The position numbers were made by a program, and so were the translations under genes. From an uncultured Eubacterium sp. (GTDB lineage Bacteria; Bacillota; Clostridia; Lachnospirales; Lachnospiraceae), in the NCBI GenBank assembly GCA_905236225.1, contig CAJOPM010000151.1, positions 1 through 10,774 on the forward strand: DNA of 10,774 bases. Direction: 5' to 3'. Positions 1 to 7,713 of this stretch are shown here, one piece after another. The notes below the pieces were generated by a model, which was not told where the DNA came from, made no database searches, and was given only the letters and a program-made list of their open reading frames with translations. Positions within the stretch are counted from its first letter, which is position 1. Each line of letters begins with the position of its first letter.

Positions 1-16
1 AAACTTTGGCATTGGC

Positions 17-46
17 TTGCCCTATGGTGCCATTTTAGTGTATAGT
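17..46 (+). promoter_or_regulatory. possible sigma-A promoter of the Ig-like/NlpC protein gene
   Basis: A TTGCCC hexamer (17-22) and a TATAGT hexamer (41-46) lie 18 bases apart, giving a predicted transcription start near 53 and a leader of about 34 bases before the ATG at 87. The -35 matches the TTGACA consensus at four of six positions and the -10 matches TATAAT at five. The short inverted pair TGGCA (7-11) and TGCCA (28-32) overlaps it. Because only 86 bases upstream are visible, a promoter further left cannot be excluded. Confidence 0.35.
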
Positions 47-86
47 ATGAAACAGGTGCAATTTACAATTTTTACAGGAGTTTTTT

Positions 87-1574
87 ATGTTTAGATTTAA
101 GAGAGTGTTAGCTGGCGCCTTAAGTGCAGCAATGTTTGTAACTGTAGTTCCGCAGGTGAACTTACTTGCAGATGATAAGCAGATGGCAACTGTTGAGAGT
201 GAGGAAGATTTATCGCAATCATCTGAAGAGATTATTGAATCAAATCAGCTGCTTGATGACAGTGATGATAATACAACACAAGAGGAAGAATCTACTGAAC
301 AGCCGGGTGAAGAAGAGGTAACAAGCGTTGCATTAGGTGAGGAATCCGATTGTGTATATTTAGATTATGGCCAGAGTGGAATCTTTACGATTGATACAAC
401 GCTAGAGCCTTATTCTGAATATACCGCAATAACCGATGTAAAATATATATCTGATAACGAATCTGTCTTATATATTGACAATCAGGGGATCTTTACGGCG
501 CAAAGCCAAGGTGAAGCTAATCTTTACGTTAATTTTGAATATGCCGAGGATGAGTACATGCAGATTGAGTATACAATCTATGTATATCCCGACATGACAA
601 ATGCGACCGTCTCAAGCGATAGTATAGTTGGATATGTTGCTGTTTCAGATGAATATACATATGAGCAGAGCATTCAGCTTGAGGGAGTAGATTATGTCTT
701 TTCAGATTCGGATCCGCTTACTAATTTGAGTTATTCATATGAAGGCGGAGCAAATATATCCGTATCCGACATAAGCGTGGAGAACAATACCATTACTTTT
801 ACGTTCTCGGGATATGGAACTACCACCCTTAGTTATGTTTTAGCCGGCAAGAGTTTTACGCTTACGGCAAAGGTTGTAAGAACTACATTAAATGCAACTT
901 CAACGCTGATGTACCCCGGGAAAACCAAGACTATTACCGTTAGTAATGCCAAGGGGAAAAAGATTACAGGTAATATAAAATACGAATCCTCAAATAAATC
1001 TGTTGCAACGGTAAATTCGAATGGTAAGGTTACAGCAAAGTCTGTAGGAAATGCTATTATTAAGGTTAGCGTTGGGGGTGTCTTGTACTTAGGATGTGCA
1101 GTAAGCGTAACAAAAATATCCAAGGTTAAGGCTATAAAAAAAGCAACGAGGATATTTGAAAGCAGTACTTATTCGCAGCCGTATAGAATGAAAACCGGAT
1201 ATTATGACTGTAGTTCTTTGGTTTGGAGATCCTTTTCGACTTATGGATATAAATTTGGTGCATCCTCATGGGCGCCGACCGCAGCCGGAATCGCAAGCTA
1301 TTTAAATTCGCATTCTAAGCTGATCGGCAAGTGTACTAACAATAAAATACAAAAACTTAAAATGCAGGCAGGCGATTTGATATTTAAGCCTGGAGCTAAG
1401 AATGGAAGATATAGGGGAATATATCATGTAGAAATTTTTTCCGGTTACGACTTTCTTTATTTCGATGATGATGGTGAGGCTGTCGTAATAGATACATGGG
1501 TTACAAGATATGATGGATATCTTAAATACAGCATAGCTACAGAAACACATAGAGCAATTTATGGAAGACCATAG
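87..1574 (+). CDS. secreted bacterial Ig-like (BIG2) domain protein with C-terminal NlpC/P60-type hydrolase domain
   Basis: This 495-residue protein is probably an exported peptidoglycan hydrolase (endopeptidase) acting on the cell wall. Residues 1-28 form a signal peptide: a basic start (MFRFKR), a hydrophobic core, and a likely cut after LLA. Residues 29-77 are a linker with 20 acidic residues and little hydrophobic content. Ig-like beta-rich segments follow, a degenerate one at about 110-168 and a clear BIG2 repeat at about 269-341 (SSNKSVATVNSNGKVTAKSVG pattern). The C-terminal domain from about 345 shows YDCSSLVW with catalytic-type Cys375 and YHVEIFSGY with His447, the Cys/His pair of NlpC/P60 folds; the third catalytic residue is not obvious. 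There is no LPXTG anchor and no choline-binding repeat, so it is probably released or held by its own domains. The start is fixed by AGGAG at 76-80, six bases before the ATG. Only 11 bases separate it from thyA. The hydrolase assignment is inference from motifs. Confidence 0.8.
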   Translation: MFRFKRVLAGALSAAMFVTVVPQVNLLADDKQMATVESEEDLSQSSEEIIESNQLLDDSDDNTTQEEESTEQPGEEEVTSVALGEESDCVYLDYGQSGIFTIDTTLEPYSEYTAITDVKYISDNESVLYIDNQGIFTAQSQGEANLYVNFEYAEDEYMQIEYTIYVYPDMTNATVSSDSIVGYVAVSDEYTYEQSIQLEGVDYVFSDSDPLTNLSYSYEGGANISVSDISVENNTITFTFSGYGTTTLSYVLAGKSFTLTAKVVRTTLNATSTLMYPGKTKTITVSNAKGKKITGNIKYESSNKSVATVNSNGKVTAKSVGNAIIKVSVGGVLYLGCAVSVTKISKVKAIKKATRIFESSTYSQPYRMKTGYYDCSSLVWRSFSTYGYKFGASSWAPTAAGIASYLNSHSKLIGKCTNNKIQKLKMQAGDLIFKPGAKNGRYRGIYHVEIFSGYDFLYFDDDGEAVVIDTWVTRYDGYLKYSIATETHRAIYGRP

Positions 1575-1585
1575 GGAGAGTTGAT

Positions 1586-2434
1586 ATGAGTTTAGCAGAT
1601 AATCTGTTCATTGATATGTGCAAAAATATTTTAGAAAACGGAACAAGCACCGAGGGTGAAAAAGTGCGCCCGCACTGGCCTGATGGGCAGGCGGCGTATA
1701 CCATTAAGACATTCGGAGTGGTAAACAGATATGATTTATCCAAAGAATTTCCGGCGATAACGCTAAGGCGCACAGCAATAAAAAGCGCTGCCGATGAAAT
1801 GCTGTGGATATGGCAAAAAAAGTCAAATAATATACATGAACTAAATTCTCATGTATGGGATGAGTGGGCAGATGAAAGCGGAAGCATAGGCAAGGCATAC
1901 GGCTATCAGATGTCAGTTAAACATAAATATAAAGAAGGCATGTTTGATCAGGTTGACAGAGTGATTTATGATTTGAAGAATAATCCGTTTAGCCGCAGAA
2001 TTATGACAAATATTTACGTTCATCAGGATCTGTTTCAAATGCATTTGTACCCGTGCGCATATTCTATGACATTCAATGTAACTCAAAAGCCGGGGGATGA
2101 TAAGCTTACGTTAAATGCGATATTAAATCAGCGTTCGCAGGATATACTTGCAGCAAATAATTGGAACGTATGTCAGTATGCTGTGCTTGTGCATATGTTA
2201 GCGCAGGTGTGCAATATGAAAGCAGGAGAATTGGTACATGTTATTGCTGATGCACATATCTATGACAGACATATTCCGATTATCAAGGAACTTATTCAAA
2301 GGCCAACTTATCCTGCGCCAAAAGTTACACTAAATCCTGATATCAAAGATTTTTACGATTTTACCACGGATGATATCACGGTAGAAAACTATCAGCATGG
2401 CGAACAAATAAAAGATATTCCGATAGCGATATAG
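1586..2434 (+). CDS. thyA: thymidylate synthase
   Basis: It methylates dUMP to dTMP with 5,10-methylene-tetrahydrofolate, yielding dihydrofolate in the cytoplasm. The 282-residue length fits ThyA. Recognisable blocks include LWIWQKKSNNIHELN, GSIGKAYGYQ, the paired-arginine segment NNPFSRRIM, the catalytic-cysteine block HLYPCAYSMTF (Cys157), QRSQD (phosphate-binding arginine) and the C-terminal KDFYDFTTDD. The order and spacing resemble Bacillus subtilis-type ThyA. Two normally very conserved spots differ: the usual G-(L/N)-P-F-N after RSxD reads ANNWN, and the usual GDxHxY reads ADAHIY. The invariant Asn and the His and Tyr are kept, so I expect an active enzyme of a divergent clostridial subgroup. 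The start is supported by AGGGAG at 1573-1578, seven bases before the ATG. folA follows after 11 bases, so the dihydrofolate made here is recycled by the next gene product. Confidence 0.95.
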   Translation: MSLADNLFIDMCKNILENGTSTEGEKVRPHWPDGQAAYTIKTFGVVNRYDLSKEFPAITLRRTAIKSAADEMLWIWQKKSNNIHELNSHVWDEWADESGSIGKAYGYQMSVKHKYKEGMFDQVDRVIYDLKNNPFSRRIMTNIYVHQDLFQMHLYPCAYSMTFNVTQKPGDDKLTLNAILNQRSQDILAANNWNVCQYAVLVHMLAQVCNMKAGELVHVIADAHIYDRHIPIIKELIQRPTYPAPKVTLNPDIKDFYDFTTDDITVENYQHGEQIKDIPIAI

Positions 2435-2445
2435 GAGCAGATAAT

Positions 2446-2940
2446 ATGAATATTATAGTAGCGGTTGATAAGAATTGGGCAATTGGAAACAATAACAGTT
2501 TACTTGTCAGCATTCCCGAGGATATGAAATATTTTAAAGATCATACGATTGGGAAAGTGGTAGTAATGGGACGAAAGACATTAGAAAGCTTTCCGGGTTC
2601 AAAGCCTCTTAAGCAAAGAGAAAACATCGTCCTAAGCTCTGATAAAAATTATAATCCAAGTGGAGTAATAGCTGCACATAGCATGGAAGAACTTGATGAT
2701 ATTCTTTCTAAATATAATAGCGAAGATATCTACATTATAGGCGGTGAGAGTATCTATAGACAATTCTTGGATAAATGTGATGTTGCGCATATTACCAGAA
2801 TTAATTATTCTTATCAGGCTGATGCATATTTCCCGAATCTTGATGAAAAAAAAGAGTGGGTTATTACACAGTCGAGTGATGAACATACATATTTTGATTT
2901 AGAATATGTTTTCCTAAAATATGAAAAGAAAGTAAAGTGA
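2446..2940 (+). CDS. folA: dihydrofolate reductase
   Basis: It reduces dihydrofolate to tetrahydrofolate with NADPH, closing the thymidylate cycle with the thyA product encoded just upstream. The 164 residues match the usual 160-170. Family marks are the opening IVAVDKNWAIG, the IPEDMKYFK helix with acidic Asp26 corresponding to E. coli Asp27, VVMGRKTLESFPG (NADPH site), and YIIGGESIYRQFL with the Gly99-Gly100 pair. The position equivalent to E. coli Trp22 is Val21 (LLVSIPED), so the Met20-loop region differs from the E. coli enzyme. AGGAG at 2433-2437 overlaps the thyA stop codon and sits eight bases before the ATG, which suggests translational coupling. The neighbouring permease starts six bases after its stop. 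Confidence 0.95.
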   Translation: MNIIVAVDKNWAIGNNNSLLVSIPEDMKYFKDHTIGKVVVMGRKTLESFPGSKPLKQRENIVLSSDKNYNPSGVIAAHSMEELDDILSKYNSEDIYIIGGESIYRQFLDKCDVAHITRINYSYQADAYFPNLDEKKEWVITQSSDEHTYFDLEYVFLKYEKKVK

Positions 2941-2946
2941 TAGAGA

Positions 2947-3897
2947 ATGGATAACTTTATATTCAGTATCAATACTACAATGCCCATATTTTTAGTTATG
3001 GTCATCGGATATTTTTTGCGAAGAATTAAGATACTGAATGAGGATTTTGTCAAGGTTGCAAATAAACTGAATTTTAAGGTGACACTGCCCGTGCTTTTGT
3101 TTAGAGATTTATCAAGCGTAGATATAAGGGCAGTGTTTGATTTGAAATATGTATTATTTTGTGCCATTGCTACATCTTTATGCTTTTGGGTGATATGGGG
3201 GATTGCAAAGCTCTTTATGAAAGATAAGACCATGATAGGAGCTTTTGTACAGGCATCATTTAGGAGCTCGGCGGCTGTTATGGGGCTGGCTTTTATCCAA
3301 AACGTATATGGCAGTTCGGCAATGGGACCGCTTATGATAGTTGGTGCAGTGCCTTTATATAACGTCTACTCGGTTTTGGTACTTACATTTGAAGGTACAA
3401 ATGAAGATGGAAGCAAGGATACCAAAAAGTTAAAAGAAGCAGCGTTTAATATAATCAAAAATCCTATAATAATAGGAGTTATTCTTGGATTGGCAGCCTC
3501 TTATTTTAGAGTCGATTTTCCCGAAATTATCGATGGCACAGTAAACAGTGTTGCAGTTACGGCAACCCCGCTTGCACTTATTGCATTGGGCGCCGGGTTT
3601 GAAGGCAGAAAGGCACTAAAAAAGATAAAACCGACACTTGTGGCATCTTTTATAAAACTTTTTGCTCAGGCGGCAATATTCATACCGATAGCTACGGCTT
3701 TAGGTTTTACCGGAGAAAAGATGATAGCTATTGTCGTTATGTTAGCAGCACCTGCAACACCAAGCTGTTATATTATGGCTAAGAATATGAACAATGACGG
3801 CACACTTACGGCAAGCATAGTGGTCGCGACGACGCTTTTAGCGTCTCTGACTTTGACAATGTGGATATTTATACTAAAGACAGTTAATCTTATCTGA
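2947..3897 (+). CDS. AEC (auxin efflux carrier) family transporter
   Basis: This 316-residue integral membrane protein has the hydrophobic profile and length of the AEC/membrane transport protein family (PF03547 type), which usually has about ten membrane segments. It opens with TTMPIFLVMVIGYFLRR, a typical AEC first helix, followed by KLNFKVTLPVLLFRDLSS, the family's conserved N-terminal block. The second half contains TATPLALIALGAGFEG and MLAAPATPSCYIMAKNM, the Pro-containing broken-helix signatures seen in this family. Charged loop residues at about 150-165 separate the two halves. Bacterial members carry organic acids such as malate or other small anions, but the substrate cannot be read here. 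It lies between folA and ilvB with short gaps; export of a keto acid or an amino-acid-related anion is a guess from position. The upstream ribosome site is weak (AGAGA at 2942-2946, only just before the ATG), so coupling to folA translation is likely. Confidence 0.85.
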   Translation: MDNFIFSINTTMPIFLVMVIGYFLRRIKILNEDFVKVANKLNFKVTLPVLLFRDLSSVDIRAVFDLKYVLFCAIATSLCFWVIWGIAKLFMKDKTMIGAFVQASFRSSAAVMGLAFIQNVYGSSAMGPLMIVGAVPLYNVYSVLVLTFEGTNEDGSKDTKKLKEAAFNIIKNPIIIGVILGLAASYFRVDFPEIIDGTVNSVAVTATPLALIALGAGFEGRKALKKIKPTLVASFIKLFAQAAIFIPIATALGFTGEKMIAIVVMLAAPATPSCYIMAKNMNNDGTLTASIVVATTLLASLTLTMWIFILKTVNLI

Positions 3898-3909
3898 TAT
3901 CAATAAATT

Positions 3910-3915
3910 AAGGAG
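3910..3915 (+). promoter_or_regulatory. ribosome binding site of ilvB
   Basis: AAGGAG lies seven bases before the ATG at 3923. It is the strongest ribosome site in the first cluster and fixes the start of the frameshifted ilvB reading frame. The 25-base gap after the AEC gene has no room for an independent promoter. Confidence 0.75.
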
Positions 3916-3922
3916 AAAGAAT

Positions 3923-5652
3923 ATGGATTGTACCGGAAGAAAGTTATTTGTTAAAGCTTTAATTGAAGAAAAGGTTGAGACTGTATTCGGATACCCGGGA
4001 GGTACCGTTACAGATTTGTTTGATGAGTTATACAAACAAGATAAAATACATGTCGTACTCGGAAGACATGAGCAGGCGGTTGTTCATGAGGCGGAAGGAT
4101 ATGCAAGAGCATCGGGCAAGCCGGGAGTGTGTCTTGTAACCAGCGGCCCCGGAGCAACGAACACGGTAACCGCTATTACGTTGCATTTTATGACAGCATA
4201 CCGCTTGTTGTATTTACAGGGCAGGTGCCTCTTCCTCTTATGGGAAATGATGCTTTTCAAGAGGTTGATATTATAGGAATGGTAAAAGGCGTTACAAAGT
4301 ATAGCGTAACGGTTAGAAAAAGAGAAGATTTAGGCCGTATAATCAAGATGGCATTTCATATAGCAACATCAGGAAAACCCGGTCCGGTTCTTATTGATTT
4401 GCCTAAAAACATACAGGTAGAAAAAGGACCGTCTGATTATCCGGGTGAGATAAATATCAGGGGATATAAAATAAACACCAATGTACATGTTGGACAGCTC
4501 AAAAGAGCATACAAGCTTCTTAGCGGTGCAAAAAGACCTCTTATTATGGCAGGCGGCGGAATAAGAATTTCAAAGGCTCATAAGCAACTTGAGAAGTTCG
4601 TAGAAAAGACAAAGGTGCCGGTTGTTACCACAGTCATGGGCAAGGGCGCTATGAAAGATGACAATTTTTACTATATCGGAAACTGCGGGATGCATGGACG
4701 ATACAGCGCTAACAAGGCTGTAAGCGAGTGTGATGTGTTATTGTCAATAGGAACAAGGTTTAACGACAGAATAACAGGTGATCTTAACGAGTTTGCTCCT
4801 AAGGCAAAGATAATTCATATTGATATTGATACAGCTTCTATATCAAGAAACGTAGTTGTTGATATTCCAATAGTTGCAGATGCAAAAAAGGCACTGGAAA
4901 AGCTTATCGAATGGGCAGAGCCTATTGATAGCGGAAGCTGGATGAATGACATCTATAAGTGGGAAGAAGAGCATCCGCTTTTTGTTAATCAGGGTAAATA
5001 CTTAAGCCCGCAGGTTATTATGGAACATATCAACAAGAACTTTACAAAGGCAATTTATGTAACCGATGTAGGGCAGCATCAGATGTGGGCCAGCCAGTAT
5101 ATAACATTAGATGAAAAGAAATCCATGATATGTTCCGGAGGTCTTGGAACCATGGGATTCGGATTTCCTGCGGCAGTAGGAGCTAAATTGGCCAAGCCCG
5201 ATATGCCGGTAGTTTGTATCACGGGTGATGGCGGATTTCAGATGAACATGCAGGAGATGGCGACAGCTATAATAGAGGGAGCACCGGTTATTGTTTGCAT
5301 ACTTAATAATACTTATCTTGGCATGGTCAGACAGTTTCAAGAACTCTTTTACGGCAAGAGATATGCCTCAACTTCGCTTCTTACAAAGGCAGATAACAAC
5401 ACAAAGAATACAAAGGGAGTAGCGGCAGGAGACAAAGAGGCAAAGTATATCCCTGATTTTATCAAATGGGCCGAAAGCTATGGGGCACTGGGAATCAGGG
5501 TAGAATCTGAGAGTGAGATAGATGATGCATTCTCAAAAGCAAAGAAAAATACCAAGACGCCTACGGTAATAGAATTTATTACAGAGCGAGAAGAATTAGT
5601 GCTTCCTATGGTAAAGGGAGGCAATCCTTTAAGCGAGATGATTTTGCCGTAG
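3923..5652 (+). pseudogene. ilvB: acetolactate (acetohydroxyacid) synthase large subunit, broken by a one-base frameshift
   Basis: The intact enzyme condenses two pyruvates, or pyruvate and 2-oxobutyrate, using thiamine diphosphate, FAD and Mg2+. It is the first common step of valine/isoleucine synthesis. The first frame (3923-4276, 117 codons) carries the N-terminal TPP pyrimidine-binding half: VFGYPGGTV, RHEQAVVHEAEGYARASG with cofactor-activating Glu50, and TSGPGATN. The rest continues in the -1 frame up to 5652: YDSIPLVVFTGQVPLP, DAFQEVDI, GKPGPVLIDLPK, the FAD region with GTRFNDR, and the C-terminal TPP motif GDGGFQMN ending in ILNN. Adding one base at about 4180 gives a continuous 576-residue protein of normal length, with no other stop. 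A roughly 20-residue Lys/Asn/Thr-rich insertion lies after RYASTSL (about 5380-5450), where other clostridial enzymes also vary. As read, the chain stops at 117 residues and cannot work. It may be a true mutation or a sequencing error. ilvN follows 18 bases later. Confidence 0.9.
4178..4183 (+). other. frameshift site in ilvB
   Basis: The bases ACG|TTG here read Thr-Leu in the upstream frame, after which the protein diverges from the family (LHFMTAYRLL). Inserting one G to give ACG GTT restores Thr-Val-Ala-Phe-Tyr-Asp-Ser, which aligns without a gap to the family pattern GxATAYxDSIPLVV. There is no slippery heptamer of the X XXY YYZ type and no obvious pausing hairpin, so programmed -1 frameshifting is unlikely. 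Confidence 0.85.
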
Positions 5653-5657
5653 GAATT

Positions 5658-5662
5658 GGAGG
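5658..5662 (+). promoter_or_regulatory. ribosome binding site deciding the ilvN start
   Basis: GGAGG lies eight bases before ATG 5671. The in-frame TTG at 5656-5658 overlaps this site and has no ribosome site of its own, so 5671 is the better start. Confidence 0.75.
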
Positions 5663-5670
5663 ATGTTCAA

Positions 5671-6174
5671 ATGGAAATGAAAAAAAGATGGATAGCATTA
5701 AATGTTGAAAATACAGTAGGTGTTCTTTCTAAAGTGTCCGGGTTGTTTTCCGGAAAGGCATATAATTTGCAATCTCTTACAGTAGGCGTGACGGAAGATG
5801 AGACCGTATCGAGAATGACGATTTCTGTTATGAGCGATGATATAACTTTCGAACAAATCAAAAAGCAGCTTAACAGAATGGTAGAGGTAATAAAGGTCAT
5901 AGACCTTACGGATGTGCCGGTACATATGAAAGAGATTTTATTTGTCAAAGTTTTAAAATGTACTCCGGCTGATAAGGTAGAGGTATTTCAGTTCGCTCAG
6001 GTTTTTGGAGTTAGTGTCATTGATATAGGAGATGATGCACTGTTGCTTGAGTGTCTTCTTACAGAACAAAAGAACAATGAATTTATAAAGCTTTTAAAGA
6101 GCAAATTTAAGCATATGGAGATAATAAGAGGTGGTGCTGTTGCGGTTGAGTCAATAAGCACATCAAATAGATAA
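5671..6174 (+). CDS. ilvN: acetolactate synthase small (regulatory) subunit
   Basis: It binds the catalytic large subunit, raises its activity and confers valine feedback inhibition. The 167-residue length is typical for the short bacterial form. The N-terminal ACT domain (about residues 5-80) shows NVENTVGVLSKVSGLFSGK followed by YNLQSLTVGVTEDE, the classic IlvN effector-binding block. The C-terminal half (about 85-160: FVKVLKC, QFAQVFGVSVIDIG, LLKSKFKHMEIIRGG) matches the small-subunit C-terminal domain. I chose the ATG at 5671 because GGAGG at 5658-5662 stands eight bases upstream. A TTG at 5656 would add five residues, but it overlaps that same ribosome site. The gene is intact although its partner ilvB next door is frameshifted. 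Confidence 0.93.
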   Translation: MEMKKRWIALNVENTVGVLSKVSGLFSGKAYNLQSLTVGVTEDETVSRMTISVMSDDITFEQIKKQLNRMVEVIKVIDLTDVPVHMKEILFVKVLKCTPADKVEVFQFAQVFGVSVIDIGDDALLLECLLTEQKNNEFIKLLKSKFKHMEIIRGGAVAVESISTSNR

Positions 6175-6176
6175 TT

Positions 6177-7688
6177 ATGAATATTGTAATAGCTGCGATT
6201 AATTCAAAGTACATACATACCTGTCTTTCAGCATACAGCCTTAAAGGATATGCCGCTAAAGCGGGCAAACACTGCAATGTTGTAGAATTTACCATTAATC
6301 AGTCAAGAGAAAAGATTTTGGCGGATATCTTTAGGATGAATCCGGACGTATTATTTATGCCTTGTTATATCTGGAATATAGAATATGTTACAGATATTAT
6401 TACAGAGTTTGGAAAGATTAATCCCTCGGTTCCGATTTGGGTAGGAGGTCCTGAGATTTCATATAGGGCGCAAAGCTTCCTTGAAGATTATCCGCAAATA
6501 GAGGGCGTTATTATAGGGGAGGGCGAAAAACCTTTCCTTGAACTTTTGAGATTTTATGACAGAGAATGCTCGTTGTTTGAGATACCGTCAATCGGGTATA
6601 TGCTTGAAAATGGGAAAATAGTGATAAATAAGGCGGCTGCACCTGTGAATATGGATGATATACCTATGCTCTACAATAATTTTGATGAGGTAGAGCATAA
6701 GATCTTATATTATGAATCGAGCAGAGGATGCCCGTATTATTGTAGCTATTGCCTATCATCGCTTGATAAGAATCTAAGATTTAAAAGTTTGGATAAAGTA
6801 TATGAAGATATAGATGTATTCCTTGAACATAAGGTGCCTTTGGTCAAGTTTGTTGACAGAACGTTTAACTGTGATGCAGGCAGGGCGCTGTCAATATGGA
6901 AGTATATTTATGAGCACGATAATAACATAACCAGTTTTCATTTTGAGATAGCCGGAGATTTGCTAAAAGAAGAGCAGTTTGAGGTATTATCCAAGATGAG
7001 AGAAGGTTTGGTTCAGTTTGAGATAGGTGTGCAGACAACTAATTTTGAGACTATTAGAGAAATTCAAAGAAACACATCTATAGGTCGAATAGAAGATAAT
7101 GTCCTTAGAATCAAGGAGATGAACAACATACATCAGCACTTGGATCTTATAGCAGGGTTGCCATATGAAGATTATGACTCGTTTAAAGAATCATTTTCTG
7201 ATGTATATGCTCTTGAGCCTGATATGCTTCAGGTTGGGTTTTTAAAAGTATTAAACGGATCTAAAATGCAGCAGATGGCGTTAGAATATGGACTTATATA
7301 TACTAGCAGACCGCCGTATGAGGTAATGCAGACCAGATGGATATCATATGCAAAGATGCTTGAGATTAAGCTTGTGGCAGATATGGTAGATATATATTAC
7401 AATTCCAAATTATGCCCCAAAACACTAAAGATGTTAGAGAATGCATTTGAAATGCCGTTTGATATGTTTTTACATATAGCATCCTGTTATGTAAGACTTG
7501 GTTATTTGGACAGAAGCTCTGCCAAGATGGAAAAATTCAAAGTGCTGTATGAGACGGCCAGGCAGTGCGATGTAGATCATTTTTCCGATTATTCAATAGT
7601 TCTTAATGAAGATTTTAACAAAAATGAGAACAGGAACATAAGGCTTAGCTTTTTAGATGAATATACAACACAACGCAGCATTTCTTGA
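6177..7688 (+). CDS. B12-binding domain/radical SAM protein with DUF4080-like C-terminus
   Basis: This 503-residue protein belongs to the class B (cobalamin-dependent type) radical SAM enzymes. Residues about 1-135 resemble the B12-binding Rossmann-like domain (DVLFMPCYIWN, VPIWVGGPEISY, GVIIGEGEKPFLELL), but no DxHxxG cobalamin-ligand motif is present. Residues about 175-385 form the radical SAM barrel with SSRGCPYYCSYCLSS, whose Cys185, Cys189 and Cys192 make the CxxxCxxC iron-sulfur site. LVKFVDRTFNCD and QFEIGVQTTN follow as expected barrel strands. The C-terminal 110 residues look like the DUF4080 extension; that match is from memory. The reaction and substrate are unknown. It starts two bases after the ilvN stop (TAATTATG) with no Shine-Dalgarno, so translation probably depends on ribosomes finishing ilvN. 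Similar proteins are common in clostridia, and a link to branched-chain synthesis is only positional. Confidence 0.85.
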   Translation: MNIVIAAINSKYIHTCLSAYSLKGYAAKAGKHCNVVEFTINQSREKILADIFRMNPDVLFMPCYIWNIEYVTDIITEFGKINPSVPIWVGGPEISYRAQSFLEDYPQIEGVIIGEGEKPFLELLRFYDRECSLFEIPSIGYMLENGKIVINKAAAPVNMDDIPMLYNNFDEVEHKILYYESSRGCPYYCSYCLSSLDKNLRFKSLDKVYEDIDVFLEHKVPLVKFVDRTFNCDAGRALSIWKYIYEHDNNITSFHFEIAGDLLKEEQFEVLSKMREGLVQFEIGVQTTNFETIREIQRNTSIGRIEDNVLRIKEMNNIHQHLDLIAGLPYEDYDSFKESFSDVYALEPDMLQVGFLKVLNGSKMQQMALEYGLIYTSRPPYEVMQTRWISYAKMLEIKLVADMVDIYYNSKLCPKTLKMLENAFEMPFDMFLHIASCYVRLGYLDRSSAKMEKFKVLYETARQCDVDHFSDYSIVLNEDFNKNENRNIRLSFLDEYTTQRSIS

Positions 7689-7713
7689 CATCAGCCTTTA
7701 AAGGGATTATTAT
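7685..7713 (+). promoter_or_regulatory. strong sigma-A promoter for ilvE-recJ
   Basis: A perfect -35 TTGACA (7685-7690) is followed by a 17-base spacer and a -10 TATTAT (7708-7713, five of six to consensus). This predicts a start near 7720 and a leader of about 150 bases before ilvE. The -35 contains the TGA stop (7686-7688) of the radical SAM gene. The spacer carries the palindrome CCTTTAAAGG, a plausible operator. Confidence 0.75.

Noticed and set aside
2..94. Open frame from the left edge (reading NFGIGLPYGAILVYS...) ending at TAG 92-94, overlapping the first gene's ATG
   Set aside because: It is only 30 codons in AT-rich DNA and hydrophobic, with no recognisable family. It competes with a plausible promoter and ribosome site in the same bases. 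It could be the 3' end of an upstream gene, but the visible part is too short to support that.
4170..4190. Programmed -1 ribosomal frameshift in ilvB
   Set aside because: There is no slippery heptamer, no upstream Shine-Dalgarno-like stimulator and no clear downstream hairpin, and I know of no frameshift requirement for this family.
4129..5652. ilvB second frame as an independent gene from GTG 4129
   Set aside because: The first 17 residues are out-of-frame nonsense of the family's conserved GPGATN region. The start lacks a properly spaced ribosome site, and the product would lack Glu50 and the N-terminal TPP half.
5656..6174. TTG start for ilvN
   Set aside because: The codon overlaps the GGAGG that serves the ATG at 5671, and the extra five residues match nothing in the family.
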